Shown: positions 1 to 9,295, counted from the stretch's first letter. The stretch is 64,000 nucleotides of DNA from Gallionella sp. (GCA_028707275.1 JAQTUP010000002.1:247198-311197); one strand, 5' to 3'. Numbers and translations are program-made. Notes: a model not told the origin generated them from the sequence alone.

Positions 1-1
1 G

Positions 2-421
2 GATGAAAACTACCGGACAGACTTCCTCAATACCGTGCATTACGAAGCCACGCGGGCGGGTCTCGATCCGCAGCTGGTTCTGGGGTTGATCGAAGTGGAA
101 AGCGGCTTCAAGAAATACGCCGTATCCTCCGTCGGCGCGAGGGGCTATATGCAGGTGATGCCGTTCTGGACAAAGGAAATTGGCACGAGCGAGGATAATT
201 TGTTCCATCTGCGCCTCAACCTGCGTTACGGCTGCACGATTTTGCGGCATTATCTGGACATAGAAAAAGGCGATCTGTATCGCGCGCTGGGTCGTTACAA
301 CGGCAGCCTGGGGCGCCCAGAATACCCCAACATGGTGCGCGCCGCCTGGCATAGTCACTGGATTGCCTCCAACCGCATCGCCGGCAATGGCCTGCCCGTC
401 AAAATTGCCGACGCGCGTTAA
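2..421 (+). CDS. Lytic transglycosylase, C-terminal part (5' end outside window)
   Basis: This is the catalytic SLT (lysozyme-like) domain of a soluble lytic murein transglycosylase, which cleaves peptidoglycan between MurNAc and GlcNAc in the periplasm. The frame is open from base 2, so the gene begins before the window; the GTG at 35 is internal. Visible motifs are LGLIEVESGF, carrying the catalytic Glu, followed by SSVGARGYMQVMP and the later LGRYNGS segment, all typical of family 1 SLT domains. The stop TAA is at 419-421. It converges on hsdR. The family is clear, but the full domain make-up cannot be judged from this fragment. Confidence 0.88.
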   Translation, partial: DENYRTDFLNTVHYEATRAGLDPQLVLGLIEVESGFKKYAVSSVGARGYMQVMPFWTKEIGTSEDNLFHLRLNLRYGCTILRHYLDIEKGDLYRALGRYNGSLGRPEYPNMVRAAWHSHWIASNRIAGNGLPVKIADAR

Positions 422-556
422 TCACGGGTTGTTACGCAGTTTGCGCACGTAAGAGCGCTCGTCTCCAGTCCTGAACGGGTGCAGTTGGTCATCGATGGCA
501 CTTACAAAAGTTGCACTTCAGAGTTGAATCTACCTATATTTACTGAAGAAAATTCA

Positions 557-3046
557 TCATACGGCAGCCAGCTCCTGATACAAATATTTCTGAAATCCCG
601 TGAACACCCTGCCGATTTCATCTGGTTTGCCGAGGTCGGCCACGGCATCAGCAATGGAGTCGTGATATTTCAGGCTGAGTAAGCGTTTCAATCGTGCCTG
701 TTCAAGCTCCTCAACACCCGCAATGACATAATGCGACAGCACAAAGTTGAGGAATACCTGCTGACGGCTGTTGAAATGCGTACTGATAATCGCCATTGCT
801 TTGGCTGCCCGCTCTTCTCGCGTCAGCGGCTCCAGTGCATAAGCCAGATTTGCCAGGACATCGAACAGGTCGCTCTTTTCGGCTTCAATTATTTTCTGCA
901 TCTCAGTAAGCTGATCCTTGCCGAACCCTTTTTCAGCCAAGCCATCCAGCAATTTTTTTCGCGTATCCGGCGCACTCCACAAAGCGCGCAGCTCTGCTTC
1001 GTCCTTAAAAAATTCAGGCAATTTGCCGAACAGCACTTCCATAAACTGCTGCGCCGACATCGGCGTGCCATCGGGATGCCAGAAACTCGTCACCATCATG
1101 TGCTGGATTGTGCGAGCCTTACCATCAGCCAGCGTGACCTTGATCTTCTTCTGGCAGACACAAGGGCGCTGACCGCATTTCGGGCAAGGCTCCTTCTGAC
1201 ACACGCAGGGCTGCTTGCCGCAAACATAGCAAGCTGGTGGTGGCTCTTTGATACATACACAAGGATAGTGCCCACATTTAGGACAAGCCTCCGGCTCAAG
1301 CGGCTCGCCGTCCCAGTCCTTGTCGGCAAAGTGGTGATGCGCCTTCACGAAGTCATAAATCGTGAAGTAGTCCTTGCCGTCATAGAGGCGAGTGCCGCGC
1401 CCGATAATCTGCTTGAATTCAATCATCGAATTTACTGGCCGCAGCAAAACGATGTTGCGCACATTGCGGGCATCCACGCCGGTGGATAGTTTTTGCGAGG
1501 TCGTCAGGATGGTGGGGATATTCTTCTCATTGTCCTGAAAATCCCGCAAATGCTGTTCGCCCAGCACACCATCATCAGCCGTCACGCGCTGGCAGTAATC
1601 GGGGTTGGTGCTGCGCTTGATTTGATTGATAAGGTCGCGGATCACCAGAGCATGTGCTTGATTAGCACAAAAGACCAAGGTCTTCTCCCGCTGGTCGATT
1701 TGCGACATTAAAATTTCGACCCGCTTCTTCTCCCGCTCACGGATTTCAATGATGCGGTTGAAATCAGCCTCCTCGTAGCGCTTGCCAGCCTCGATCTCGC
1801 CTTCGACTAACTTATCGTCGCTGGTATAGACATACTCGTCCAGCGTAGTCGAAATCTGCTTGACCCTGAACGGCGTCAGGAAACCATCGTTGATGCCGTC
1901 TTTCAACGAATAGATGAACACCGGTTCGCCGAAATAGGCATAGGTATCCACGTTGTCGCGGCGCTTCGGCGTGGCGGTCAGACCAAGTTGAACGGCAGGG
2001 GAAAAGTATTCAAGTATGCCGCGCCAGTTGCTTTCGTCGTTTGCTCCACCACGGTGGCACTCGTCGATGACGATAAAATCAAAAAAATCCGGCGGGTATT
2101 CGCCAAAATACCCTTCGACAGGCCCGGTGTGTGAGCTTGTCGAACACTCAGGGACCGGCGCCACATCAGGCGCGGTGGCTGAGCCTGCCGAAGCCATGAA
2201 GGTCTGGAATATCGAAAAGAAGAGGCTGCCATTCTTGGGCACTTTGCCCTTCTTGCGTATGTCTCCCGGCGAAATGCGCACCAGCGCATCTTCGGGGAAG
2301 GCCGAAAACGAGTTGTATGCCTGATCCGCCAAAAGATTGCGATCCGCCAGAAACAGGATGCGTGGACGACGTGTCGGTTCGCCGTTCGTCCTGAGCCCTT
2401 CGACTCCGTTCGTCCTGAGCTTGTCGAAGGACCAGTCAGCCAGATTCCAGCGACTTTGAAATAGTTTCCACGCCAGCTGAAAAGCGATGAAGGTCTTGCC
2501 GGTTCCCGTCGCCAGCGTCAGCAGAATCCGCTTATCGCCTGCCGCGATCGCGGCAAGCACACGCTCAACTGCGATGTCCTGGTAATAGCGCCCCTGGAAA
2601 TAGCCTCCCCTATCCTCAAACGGAACTGCCGCAAATCGGTCTCGCCATGCGTTTTGTGTCGCAAAGGTGAGCTTCCAAAGCTCATCGGGTGAGGGAAACC
2701 GGGGCAGTTCGCCTTCGATACCCGTCTCCATGTCGATGCCGTAAATGCCTTGCCCATTGGTGGAATAGGCGTAGCGGACAGACAGTTTGCCCGCGTAATC
2801 CTTGGCCTGCCCGACCCCTTCGGTCAAGTGCTTGTCCCACGCCTTGGCCTCGACAGTGGCCAGCTTGGTGTTGCGGTATTCCAGCACATAATCCGCCGTC
2901 AGAGCACGCCCCCGTTTACCGTGACCTTCGATACGCCCCGGCGTAATCGAGTATTCACGACGGATACGGCTACCCTCGACCACGCCCCAACCCGCCGCCT
3001 TGAGTGCAGGGTCTATATGTTCGGCACGGGTTTCGGCTTCGTTCAT
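557..3046 (-). CDS. hsdR: Type I restriction enzyme, R (motor/endonuclease) subunit HsdR
   Basis: This subunit translocates and cleaves DNA in the HsdR2M2S complex. Residues 50-68 hold a PD-(D/E)xK nuclease core (D52, E66-A-K68). The SF2 helicase motifs follow: ATGTGKT at 179-185, DECH at 328-331, LTATPKR at about 356-362, and QIIGRGTR in motif VI. The C-terminal part resembles the EcoEI-type R subunit. Residues about 586-634 carry three tandem CxxCGxxPCVC units, probably zinc-binding. Two stretches, about 205-223 and 286-311, are translated REP-like palindromes that lie between conserved motifs and look like tolerated in-frame insertions. A good ribosome site (GAGGGGG) precedes the ATG. It is the last gene of the hsd operon, with a 169 bp gap to the DUF3800 gene. 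No frameshift is seen. Confidence 0.95.
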   Translation of the reverse strand: MNEAETRAEHIDPALKAAGWGVVEGSRIRREYSITPGRIEGHGKRGRALTADYVLEYRNTKLATVEAKAWDKHLTEGVGQAKDYAGKLSVRYAYSTNGQGIYGIDMETGIEGELPRFPSPDELWKLTFATQNAWRDRFAAVPFEDRGGYFQGRYYQDIAVERVLAAIAAGDKRILLTLATGTGKTFIAFQLAWKLFQSRWNLADWSFDKLRTNGVEGLRTNGEPTRRPRILFLADRNLLADQAYNSFSAFPEDALVRISPGDIRKKGKVPKNGSLFFSIFQTFMASAGSATAPDVAPVPECSTSSHTGPVEGYFGEYPPDFFDFIVIDECHRGGANDESNWRGILEYFSPAVQLGLTATPKRRDNVDTYAYFGEPVFIYSLKDGINDGFLTPFRVKQISTTLDEYVYTSDDKLVEGEIEAGKRYEEADFNRIIEIREREKKRVEILMSQIDQREKTLVFCANQAHALVIRDLINQIKRSTNPDYCQRVTADDGVLGEQHLRDFQDNEKNIPTILTTSQKLSTGVDARNVRNIVLLRPVNSMIEFKQIIGRGTRLYDGKDYFTIYDFVKAHHHFADKDWDGEPLEPEACPKCGHYPCVCIKEPPPACYVCGKQPCVCQKEPCPKCGQRPCVCQKKIKVTLADGKARTIQHMMVTSFWHPDGTPMSAQQFMEVLFGKLPEFFKDEAELRALWSAPDTRKKLLDGLAEKGFGKDQLTEMQKIIEAEKSDLFDVLANLAYALEPLTREERAAKAMAIISTHFNSRQQVFLNFVLSHYVIAGVEELEQARLKRLLSLKYHDSIADAVADLGKPDEIGRVFTGFQKYLYQELAAV

Positions 3047-3215
3047 GATTATTTCCCCCTCTCAATCAAAACCCGATCAGGAAATTCACACCCAATCAAT
3101 GTAAGAAAATTCCCCAAATTTCCAAACAGGTCTTGCCTGCAACTGCTTGGTTGTTTTATAATTGCGTCCAAATTGGACTGGGGGCTCCCGGTCGGCGCTA
3201 CAGCCTCGGTGAGTT

Positions 3216-4112
3216 TCATCGGGGCTTTTCGCTTTCTGAAGCCGGATATATTTTTAACCCCCAGTTTTCAAACCCCTCCCCCGCGTTATCACGGCCACCG
3301 CTACAGAAGAATTTTCGCTTGAGCACATCGAACGCCCGGTTCTCCTGCCCGGGTCTCAGAACACTCAAGCCTACGGGTCGCGCGACCAAGTCGGCCAGTT
3401 GCAAACCGGATGAATTGGTCTTTTTGTCCGCAAAAACGACTTCAAAAGGTAGTCTCTTGTTCTGGCGATTGGCTCCGTCGCAGATGCGCCGAAACTCCAA
3501 CTCCAGTTCATTGTCTTCTTTCGTGCCTCGACACTCGACCACTACATGGGTCAGTGCGTTGTCCTGGATTTTCTCCCGCAGAAAATCGTCCAGGGTTTCC
3601 AGGCAGAAACCCAACGCCAGATGGTAGGGATTGGAAAGATGCTCCTGTTTGTCGCGCAATCGCTCCTTGTCAATCACGCAACTGATGAGGATGAAGTTGC
3701 TGGCCTCGATGATGCTCGTCAGTTGATCAAGAAATTCATGTTTGTGACGACGACTCTGGAATTTGAAGCTGCCCTTTTCCTTGCGGATTTCATTCTCATG
3801 CAAAACCACATGATCGTGTCCGAAGTGGTTGAATTTGAATTTCTGTAGCGCAGGCACGACTTTTTCGCAGTAATGCCCTTTGTGGAACACGCAAAATGCC
3901 AGCACGAAAACCGGATAGTTCGAGTCAACCGTCTGCATGCCGTGATCGCCACTCTCATCTACATAGACCACAAAATTGCTGAACCGGCCCGTGGGCGGGG
4001 AATTGGCCGCCGTTTCTGCGGCCTCAGTATCCGTGTTGCTGAACAGGGAGAACTGCTCAGGCGAATCGCCCTTGATAGTGCCGTCAACGGGTTGCCTAAT
4101 TGAATGTGTCAT
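3216..4112 (-). CDS. DUF3800 domain protein within the type I R-M operon
   Basis: This 298 aa protein starts its core with VVYVDESGDHG (about residues 48-58) and ends it with SGLQLADLVARP, the two hallmark motifs of the DUF3800 family. That family has a predicted RNase H-like fold with acidic active-site residues and is often found in defence or mobile regions. Its biochemical role is not established. The first ~45 residues are low in conserved features. It lies 13 bp downstream of hsdS and upstream of hsdR, so it is probably co-transcribed with the restriction genes. A nuclease-like accessory or control role in restriction is inference from position and predicted fold. Confidence 0.85.
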   Translation of the reverse strand: MTHSIRQPVDGTIKGDSPEQFSLFSNTDTEAAETAANSPPTGRFSNFVVYVDESGDHGMQTVDSNYPVFVLAFCVFHKGHYCEKVVPALQKFKFNHFGHDHVVLHENEIRKEKGSFKFQSRRHKHEFLDQLTSIIEASNFILISCVIDKERLRDKQEHLSNPYHLALGFCLETLDDFLREKIQDNALTHVVVECRGTKEDNELELEFRRICDGANRQNKRLPFEVVFADKKTNSSGLQLADLVARPVGLSVLRPGQENRAFDVLKRKFFCSGGRDNAGEGFENWGLKIYPASESEKPR

Positions 4113-4125
4113 GGCATCTTTTCCT

Positions 4126-5337
4126 TTACAGCATCCCGCTGAAAGCCTGATGCAGCAGCGACTTCTTCAACTCGTCGAGGGCGGCGAGCTTCTGCTGATA
4201 GATGGATGCCAGGCGCTGGGTTTCGGTAGAGAGTTCATCGAACTTGGCGACAAGAGTCTCTTGCTTGCGCAACTCAGGAGTTGCGATAGGAAATTTTCTC
4301 AGTTCCGTCAAGCCGATGAATTCTTGCGCTCCACCCTTTGATTCTGACCTCACAAAATCCACAGCCTGTGATGACTTCAAGAAATATAGCAGAAATTTCT
4401 GATTGAGCGCTTTGTTGGCTTTCACAAGGCAGACGTTCTTTATACTGAAAACTCTTTCGTCATCCACGAGGCAGGCCATACCTCGGTTTGCTCCGATCAT
4501 CGAAATTAGAACGTCTCCGCGCGCGACGTTCGACCGCTTATAAAATTTTGCGTGGTCTTCGTTGCTTATGAATTTGGTTTTAGCAAACGTCAAACCATCC
4601 TCACGTACATTTTTCTGAGTCACGAAGGGAATGCCATCAGAAACATATCTGGGGGAGTCATGAGTTCCATCCTTTACTTCGCAGATGTTGCCCAACGTTT
4701 CAGTCACCCATCCCTCACCACGCTGCTCAAACACCGATTGCAGATGGCTTTCAAACAGGGCGCGAGCATTTTTCAGGTTGGCTTCGGCGTTGGCTCGGGC
4801 GACAGCGATGCCGTCAAACGCCGCATCGAGGATACCGACGATGCGTTGCTGTTCTGGGAGAGGAGGAACGGGAACTGCTATTTTTCCAAGATTGCTGCGA
4901 CTAATCCGATTTCTTGTTGTGCCGCTCGTTTCTGCATCTACGGCATCGAGATAATCGGTGGATTGTGAGTAGTAATTGAAAAAAACTGGAATGATCTGCT
5001 TCGAGTCAAAGCGCACGATTGTGCAATCAACCGCCGTAATCATTCGCTCTCCAGTATCGGGCAACAGGCAGCTTCGACCGACCGGATCAGGAAGGCGCGA
5101 GATGAGGCAATCGCCCTCAAAAATTTCCGTGCAACGCAATCGTTTAAAAGTGGCCTCGGAAATGTAGCGGGCTTTATCGCCACGGTCTTTGAAAACTCCT
5201 TCGCCGACGTTTCCGGTTTGGATCAAACGGACACCTTCTGTTGATTGGTCTTTGCTCTCGACCCAATCGCCATCAGCAAAAATCTCGGCCACTTCGCCGA
5301 GCGTCTTGGTCTGCCACCCCGCCCTATTCATCGTCAT
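4126..5337 (-). CDS. hsdS: Type I restriction-modification specificity subunit HsdS
   Basis: This subunit sets the DNA sequence recognised by the HsdM2S methylase and HsdR. The 403 aa protein has the usual two-half layout. Target recognition domain 1 (about residues 5-165) is followed by the conserved helix starting PPLPEQQRIVGILD. Target recognition domain 2 starts at GWVTETLGNICEVKDGTHD (about 210) and is followed by a second long helix beginning PELRKQETLVAKFDEL. Both TRDs are complete, so a bipartite recognition site is expected. The ATG overlaps the 3' end of the KilA-N gene by 14 bp, with an alternative ATG two codons in. Specificity cannot be predicted from sequence alone. Confidence 0.94.
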   Translation of the reverse strand: MTMNRAGWQTKTLGEVAEIFADGDWVESKDQSTEGVRLIQTGNVGEGVFKDRGDKARYISEATFKRLRCTEIFEGDCLISRLPDPVGRSCLLPDTGERMITAVDCTIVRFDSKQIIPVFFNYYSQSTDYLDAVDAETSGTTRNRISRSNLGKIAVPVPPLPEQQRIVGILDAAFDGIAVARANAEANLKNARALFESHLQSVFEQRGEGWVTETLGNICEVKDGTHDSPRYVSDGIPFVTQKNVREDGLTFAKTKFISNEDHAKFYKRSNVARGDVLISMIGANRGMACLVDDERVFSIKNVCLVKANKALNQKFLLYFLKSSQAVDFVRSESKGGAQEFIGLTELRKFPIATPELRKQETLVAKFDELSTETQRLASIYQQKLAALDELKKSLLHQAFSGML

Positions 5338-6157
5338 CCTTCTTGCTTGTCCCCAGCTTTGGCAGATTACCGTCTCCGGTGAGTATGCGCATTTGCTGGA
5401 TGGCGATCTGGTTCAGGCGGCGCAGGCGTTCGGGCTGGGCGTGAGCTTCGGCGATGAACAGCGCGTTGAGGTTTTCCAGATTGGACAAGCAAACGAGTTT
5501 CGCGCTGTCGGCCTGATCGCGGATGTTGCCTTTTTCGCCGGGATTTTCGCTGCGCCACTGGGCTGCGGTCTTGCCGAATAACGCCATGTTCAACACATCG
5601 GCTTCGCTGGCATAGACCAGAGCGGTTTGAGCCGCGCTGAGTTCCGGCGGAATCAAATGTTCGCGGATGGCATCGGTGTGAATGCGGTAATTAAGTTTGG
5701 CCAAATTGCGGCGGATGTCCCAACCGAGGGTCTTGTGCTCTTCCTCTTTGAGCCGCTGGAATTCCTTGATGAGATAGAGTTTGAATTCGACCGAGACCCA
5801 TGACGCAAACTCGAAGGCAATATCTTTGTGGGCATAGGTTCCGCCGTAACGCCCGGCTTTGGAAACGATGCCGATGGCTCCGGTGCGCTGTATCCACTGC
5901 TTGGCGGTCAGAATAAAACTGTTAAGGCCAGCTTCCTTTTTAATCCCATCGAATTCGATGGGATTAAAAGCGGGGTTATTGATCCGCTCCCAGATTCCCA
6001 AAAACTCGGCGGTGTTGCGGTTGCGCATCCAGTTTGAAATCAGATAGTCAGTTCGTTCCGCATCTTTGTACCGAGCAATGTCGGTAATGCAGATGTAATC
6101 CTCTTCCTTAACCGTCAGAACCTGAACTTCACGGCTCAACACTTCGATCTTAGCCAT
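5324..6157 (-). CDS. KilA-N domain protein between hsdM and hsdS
   Basis: The 277 aa product carries an N-terminal KilA-N domain, a DNA-binding fold known from phage and large DNA viruses. Visible motifs are TDIARYKDAERTDYLISNW, the NPAFNPIEFDGI block and GRYGGTYAHKDIAFEFASW, then a helical C-terminal part. The chosen ATG at 6157 overlaps the hsdM stop (ATGGCTAA); the longer reading frame upstream lies inside hsdM. It overlaps hsdS by 14 bp at the other end, so all three genes are translationally coupled. A role as accessory or regulator of the R-M system is inference. A 32-bp perfect palindrome lies inside the gene, in the conserved motif. Confidence 0.9.
   Translation of the reverse strand: MAKIEVLSREVQVLTVKEEDYICITDIARYKDAERTDYLISNWMRNRNTAEFLGIWERINNPAFNPIEFDGIKKEAGLNSFILTAKQWIQRTGAIGIVSKAGRYGGTYAHKDIAFEFASWVSVEFKLYLIKEFQRLKEEEHKTLGWDIRRNLAKLNYRIHTDAIREHLIPPELSAAQTALVYASEADVLNMALFGKTAAQWRSENPGEKGNIRDQADSAKLVCLSNLENLNALFIAEAHAQPERLRRLNQIAIQQMRILTGDGNLPKLGTSKKDDDE
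5938..5969. repeat. 32-bp perfect palindrome inside the KilA-N gene
   Basis: Bases 5938-5969 read the same on both strands, centred on GAATTC at 5951-5956; pairing breaks only at 5937/5970. The sequence encodes part of the conserved NPIEFDGI block, so it is coding as well as palindromic. No U-tract follows, so it is not a terminator. Confidence 0.95.
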
Positions 6158-7649
6158 GCGATTTCTCCTCTGAGGTATGAAGCAGCGCCCTGATACTGCC
6201 CAATACTTGCGCACTCTGCTCGTCCAGCGCGGCAATTTCGTCCATGATGGCCTGCGGACTGCGATGAACCACCGCCTCGCCGCCGTCAGGATTCTTCACC
6301 GACAGATCCGCTTCGACGTTGCTCAGCGACCGCACATCGACGTTCCAACTTTTCTTCGTAACAGGGCCTTCGTCGGCTGTGGCTCTCGAAGCCTGTAGTG
6401 CTATGAACTCGGCCAGATCGGCGTCGTTGAGCGGATTGGTCTTGCCCATGTTGCGGCCGGGATCGAGCTGGTAATACCAGACATTGCGGGTCGGTGCACC
6501 TTTCTCGAAGAACAGCACCACGGTTTTGACACCCGCGCCCTGAAACGTGCCGCCAGGACAGTCAAGCACCGCATACAGGTTGCAGGATTCGAGCAGCAGT
6601 TTGCGTAAGGAAACCGACGCGTTGTCGGTATTGGACAAAAAGGTATTCTTGATGACCACACCGGCACGGCCACCCGCCTTGAGCATCTTGATAAAGTGTT
6701 GCAGGAACAGGAAAGCGGTCTCGCCGGTCTTGATGGCGAAGTTCTGCTGAACCTCCTTGCGCTCTTTGCCGCCGAACGGTGGATTGGCAAGGATGACATC
6801 CATGCGGTCCTTATCCTGAATATCGGCCAGATTTTCCGCGAGCGTATTGGTGTGAACGATATTCGGCGCTTCGATGCCGTGCAGAATCATGTTCATGATG
6901 GCGATGACGTAGGCCAGCGACTTCTTTTCCTTGCCGTAAAACGTGCTTTCTTGCAGCTTTCTCAGGTTATCCACGGTCAGGTTGGGTTGTCGGCGCAGAT
7001 AGTCGAAGGCTTCGCACAAGAAGCCTGCCGAACCTACGGCCCCGTCATAAATCCGGTCGCCGATCTTCGGCTTTACAACTTCGACGATAGCGCGGATCAG
7101 CGGACGCGGCGTGTAATACTCGCCGCCGTTGCGTCCCGCGTTGCCCATGTTCTTGATCTTGACTTCATACAGGTGCGACAGCTCGTGCTTCTCAGTCTGC
7201 GAACGGAAACGCAGCTCGTCGATATGATCAATTATTTCGCGCAGGTTGTAGCCGCTGTGAATTTTGTTCTTGATTTCGCCGAAAATTTCACCGATCTTGT
7301 ATTCGATGGTGTCCGGCCCGCTGGCCCGCTGTTTGAAGCCATGCAAATAGGGAAATAGCTTAAAATCGACAAACTGGCGCAGATCATCGCCGGTCAGCGC
7401 CTTGTTGTGATCGAGATGGCCGTCCTTGTCCTTGGGTGCCGCCCAGACATCCCAGCGATATGGCTCATCAAGGATAAAGGCATATTGCTTGCCCTCCAGC
7501 TCGGCCTCCATTGCCTTATCCTGTTCAAGGCCGTCGAGGTATTTCAGGAATAATAGCCAGGATGTTTGCTCGGCGTAGTCCAGTTCACTTGCACAACCCG
7601 CTTCTTTCCAGAGCACGTCGTCGATATTTTTAAAGGCTTGTTCGAACAT
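6150..7649 (-). CDS. hsdM: Type I restriction-modification methyltransferase subunit HsdM
   Basis: This N6-adenine DNA methyltransferase subunit protects the host and forms the core of the restriction complex. The 499 aa protein has the N-terminal HsdM helical domain (about 1-140), AdoMet motif I in variant form (DGAVGSAGF, 202-210) and the catalytic NPPF motif at 289-292. The GEYYTPRPLI segment at about 176-185 is typical of HsdM. It is the first gene of the hsd operon; AGGA lies just upstream of the ATG. Its stop overlaps the start of the KilA-N gene. The operon has all three standard subunits and appears functional. Confidence 0.95.
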   Translation of the reverse strand: MFEQAFKNIDDVLWKEAGCASELDYAEQTSWLLFLKYLDGLEQDKAMEAELEGKQYAFILDEPYRWDVWAAPKDKDGHLDHNKALTGDDLRQFVDFKLFPYLHGFKQRASGPDTIEYKIGEIFGEIKNKIHSGYNLREIIDHIDELRFRSQTEKHELSHLYEVKIKNMGNAGRNGGEYYTPRPLIRAIVEVVKPKIGDRIYDGAVGSAGFLCEAFDYLRRQPNLTVDNLRKLQESTFYGKEKKSLAYVIAIMNMILHGIEAPNIVHTNTLAENLADIQDKDRMDVILANPPFGGKERKEVQQNFAIKTGETAFLFLQHFIKMLKAGGRAGVVIKNTFLSNTDNASVSLRKLLLESCNLYAVLDCPGGTFQGAGVKTVVLFFEKGAPTRNVWYYQLDPGRNMGKTNPLNDADLAEFIALQASRATADEGPVTKKSWNVDVRSLSNVEADLSVKNPDGGEAVVHRSPQAIMDEIAALDEQSAQVLGSIRALLHTSEEKSHG

Positions 7650-7785
7650 ATGTTCCTATGATTATTGTTGTTTGGCCGCAGGGTATCACCCCGCGCCACC
7701 TACAGCCAGCCGAAAAAACTCAAGCCGGGTACGCAGACGCGACGCTTGCGCTACAGGCGATGGTCTGCCTCCTGCACGCGGTCTG

Positions 7786-9177
7786 TTAGCGCTGCTGATA
7801 AACCCGGATCAGGTTGCGGCCTTCATCCTTGGCCTGATACATGGCCGTATCCGCCCAGACGATCACCTCTTCCGGACTATGCTGCCGGTTGAATACCGCA
7901 AGGCCGATACTTGACGTGCAATGATGCTCCAGGAGAGCCTCTTCAGCGCCCGGGCTGTTGAGGGTGAGCCGGTAGGTTTCGCCCAGACTGACACGGATTT
8001 TTTCCGCAATCACAAGAGCCTGAGAGATCGATTCCGCCCTGTCGGCTGACAAATCCCCCAGTATCACCACAAATTCGTCCCCGCCAAAGCGGGCGACAGT
8101 ATCCGTCTCTCGCACACAGGCCGTGATGCGCCCGGCGGCACTGACCAGGAGCAAATCGCCTGTGGTATGTCCGTGCACGTCGTTGAGCGGCTTGAAATTA
8201 TCCAGGTCGATGAAGATCAGCGCCGCATAACGCCCCGCGCGTTGTCTGGCCGCCAACGTTTGCTGGAGCCTGTCATTCAACAGACGACGGTTAGCCAGCC
8301 CGGTCAGTTCGTCGTAAAAAGCAAGCTGGTTGATTTCCTTCAACGCGATCTTTAAACGATTCTTTTCCTCATGCAAGGCCAATTCGGCATCATCCCTCGC
8401 CTGACTATCCTCGGCCGCTATGCGCATCTGGATGACATGCAACATGACATAGGCGATCAGTTTTCCGGCATGCGCCATCATAGTGTAGTGTTCGTGCGGG
8501 GAGGTGGAGAACAACATGCACACATCGGACAGGAACAAGAGCGCCCCCATCATGGCCAGGCCCTCGTACAGCCGGTGCTCGTGACGCCGACGCCAGTAGA
8601 TCGCGATGACAACGGCCCACAGCAGCAACAGCGGCAACTGTGTCGGGCGCCGGATTCCCAGTATGCCGATATCCACATAGCTTGGCAGTCCGAAAGACAA
8701 GACATACAAAGCCAGCGTCACCCCCGCCATCCCCGCCGCAAACAGAACGGGGGAGAGTGTGGCGTTGCGCCTTATCAGCACAGAGGACCAGGCCATGGCC
8801 AGCGGCAACACGTAAGTGGACGGAGGCCAGGTGGCCGGGCGCAACATGCCCGAATAGGTTTCAATCCAGGCAAACGAGCCTTCCCATTCGATGCCGACCA
8901 GCGCATGCAGCAACTCGGTCGCCGCAGCAAAACAAAAGGCGATGACCAGATAATGGCGCACGCGCGGCAGGATGGCATGCCGCTCCCCTGATAAAAACAC
9001 CGCAAGCAACATGGAGAGGATCGCGTTACTGGTATCGAAGACCAGGTGCAGGTAGACGAATTTTTCCTCGCCCACGCCCCACAGGCTGAAAATAATCAAC
9101 AGGTTCAGCGCAAAAGCCCCAATAAAGATATCGAGGTATTGCAAGCGCGCGGCAAACTTCGGCATTTGGCCATCCAT
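7786..9177 (-). CDS. Membrane-bound diguanylate cyclase (MASE-like sensor + GGDEF)
   Basis: The 463 aa protein makes c-di-GMP from two GTP. Residues about 14-255 form seven or eight hydrophobic segments with motifs such as ATELLHALVG, resembling MASE-type membrane sensor domains; the exact subtype is uncertain. A short helix (255-285) leads into a GGDEF domain. The active-site motif GGDEF is intact at 365-369. An inhibitory I-site RETD sits at 356-359, five residues before it, so product feedback inhibition is expected. It stands alone between hsdM and the tlpA-like gene. A 105-bp array of heptamers lies directly upstream of its ATG, with no obvious ribosome site. Confidence 0.92.
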   Translation of the reverse strand: MDGQMPKFAARLQYLDIFIGAFALNLLIIFSLWGVGEEKFVYLHLVFDTSNAILSMLLAVFLSGERHAILPRVRHYLVIAFCFAAATELLHALVGIEWEGSFAWIETYSGMLRPATWPPSTYVLPLAMAWSSVLIRRNATLSPVLFAAGMAGVTLALYVLSFGLPSYVDIGILGIRRPTQLPLLLLWAVVIAIYWRRRHEHRLYEGLAMMGALLFLSDVCMLFSTSPHEHYTMMAHAGKLIAYVMLHVIQMRIAAEDSQARDDAELALHEEKNRLKIALKEINQLAFYDELTGLANRRLLNDRLQQTLAARQRAGRYAALIFIDLDNFKPLNDVHGHTTGDLLLVSAAGRITACVRETDTVARFGGDEFVVILGDLSADRAESISQALVIAEKIRVSLGETYRLTLNSPGAEEALLEHHCTSSIGLAVFNRQHSPEEVIVWADTAMYQAKDEGRNLIRVYQQR

Positions 9178-9190
9178 GTGATTTACTGCA

Positions 9191-9295
<105 letters not shown>

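Noticed and set aside
731..1489. Long plus-strand ORF of 252 codons opposite hsdR
   Set aside because: hsdR is clearly conserved on the minus strand here; the plus frame has no recognisable motif.
2378..2434. Frameshift or sequencing error in hsdR at the odd FDKLRTNG stretch
   Set aside because: The frame is intact on both sides and the DNA matches a known type of dispersed palindrome, so it is an insertion rather than an error.
8371..8991. 206-codon plus-strand ORF opposite the diguanylate cyclase
   Set aside because: It lies fully in the antisense of a conserved membrane protein and is His/Gln/Arg-rich, as expected for a shadow frame.
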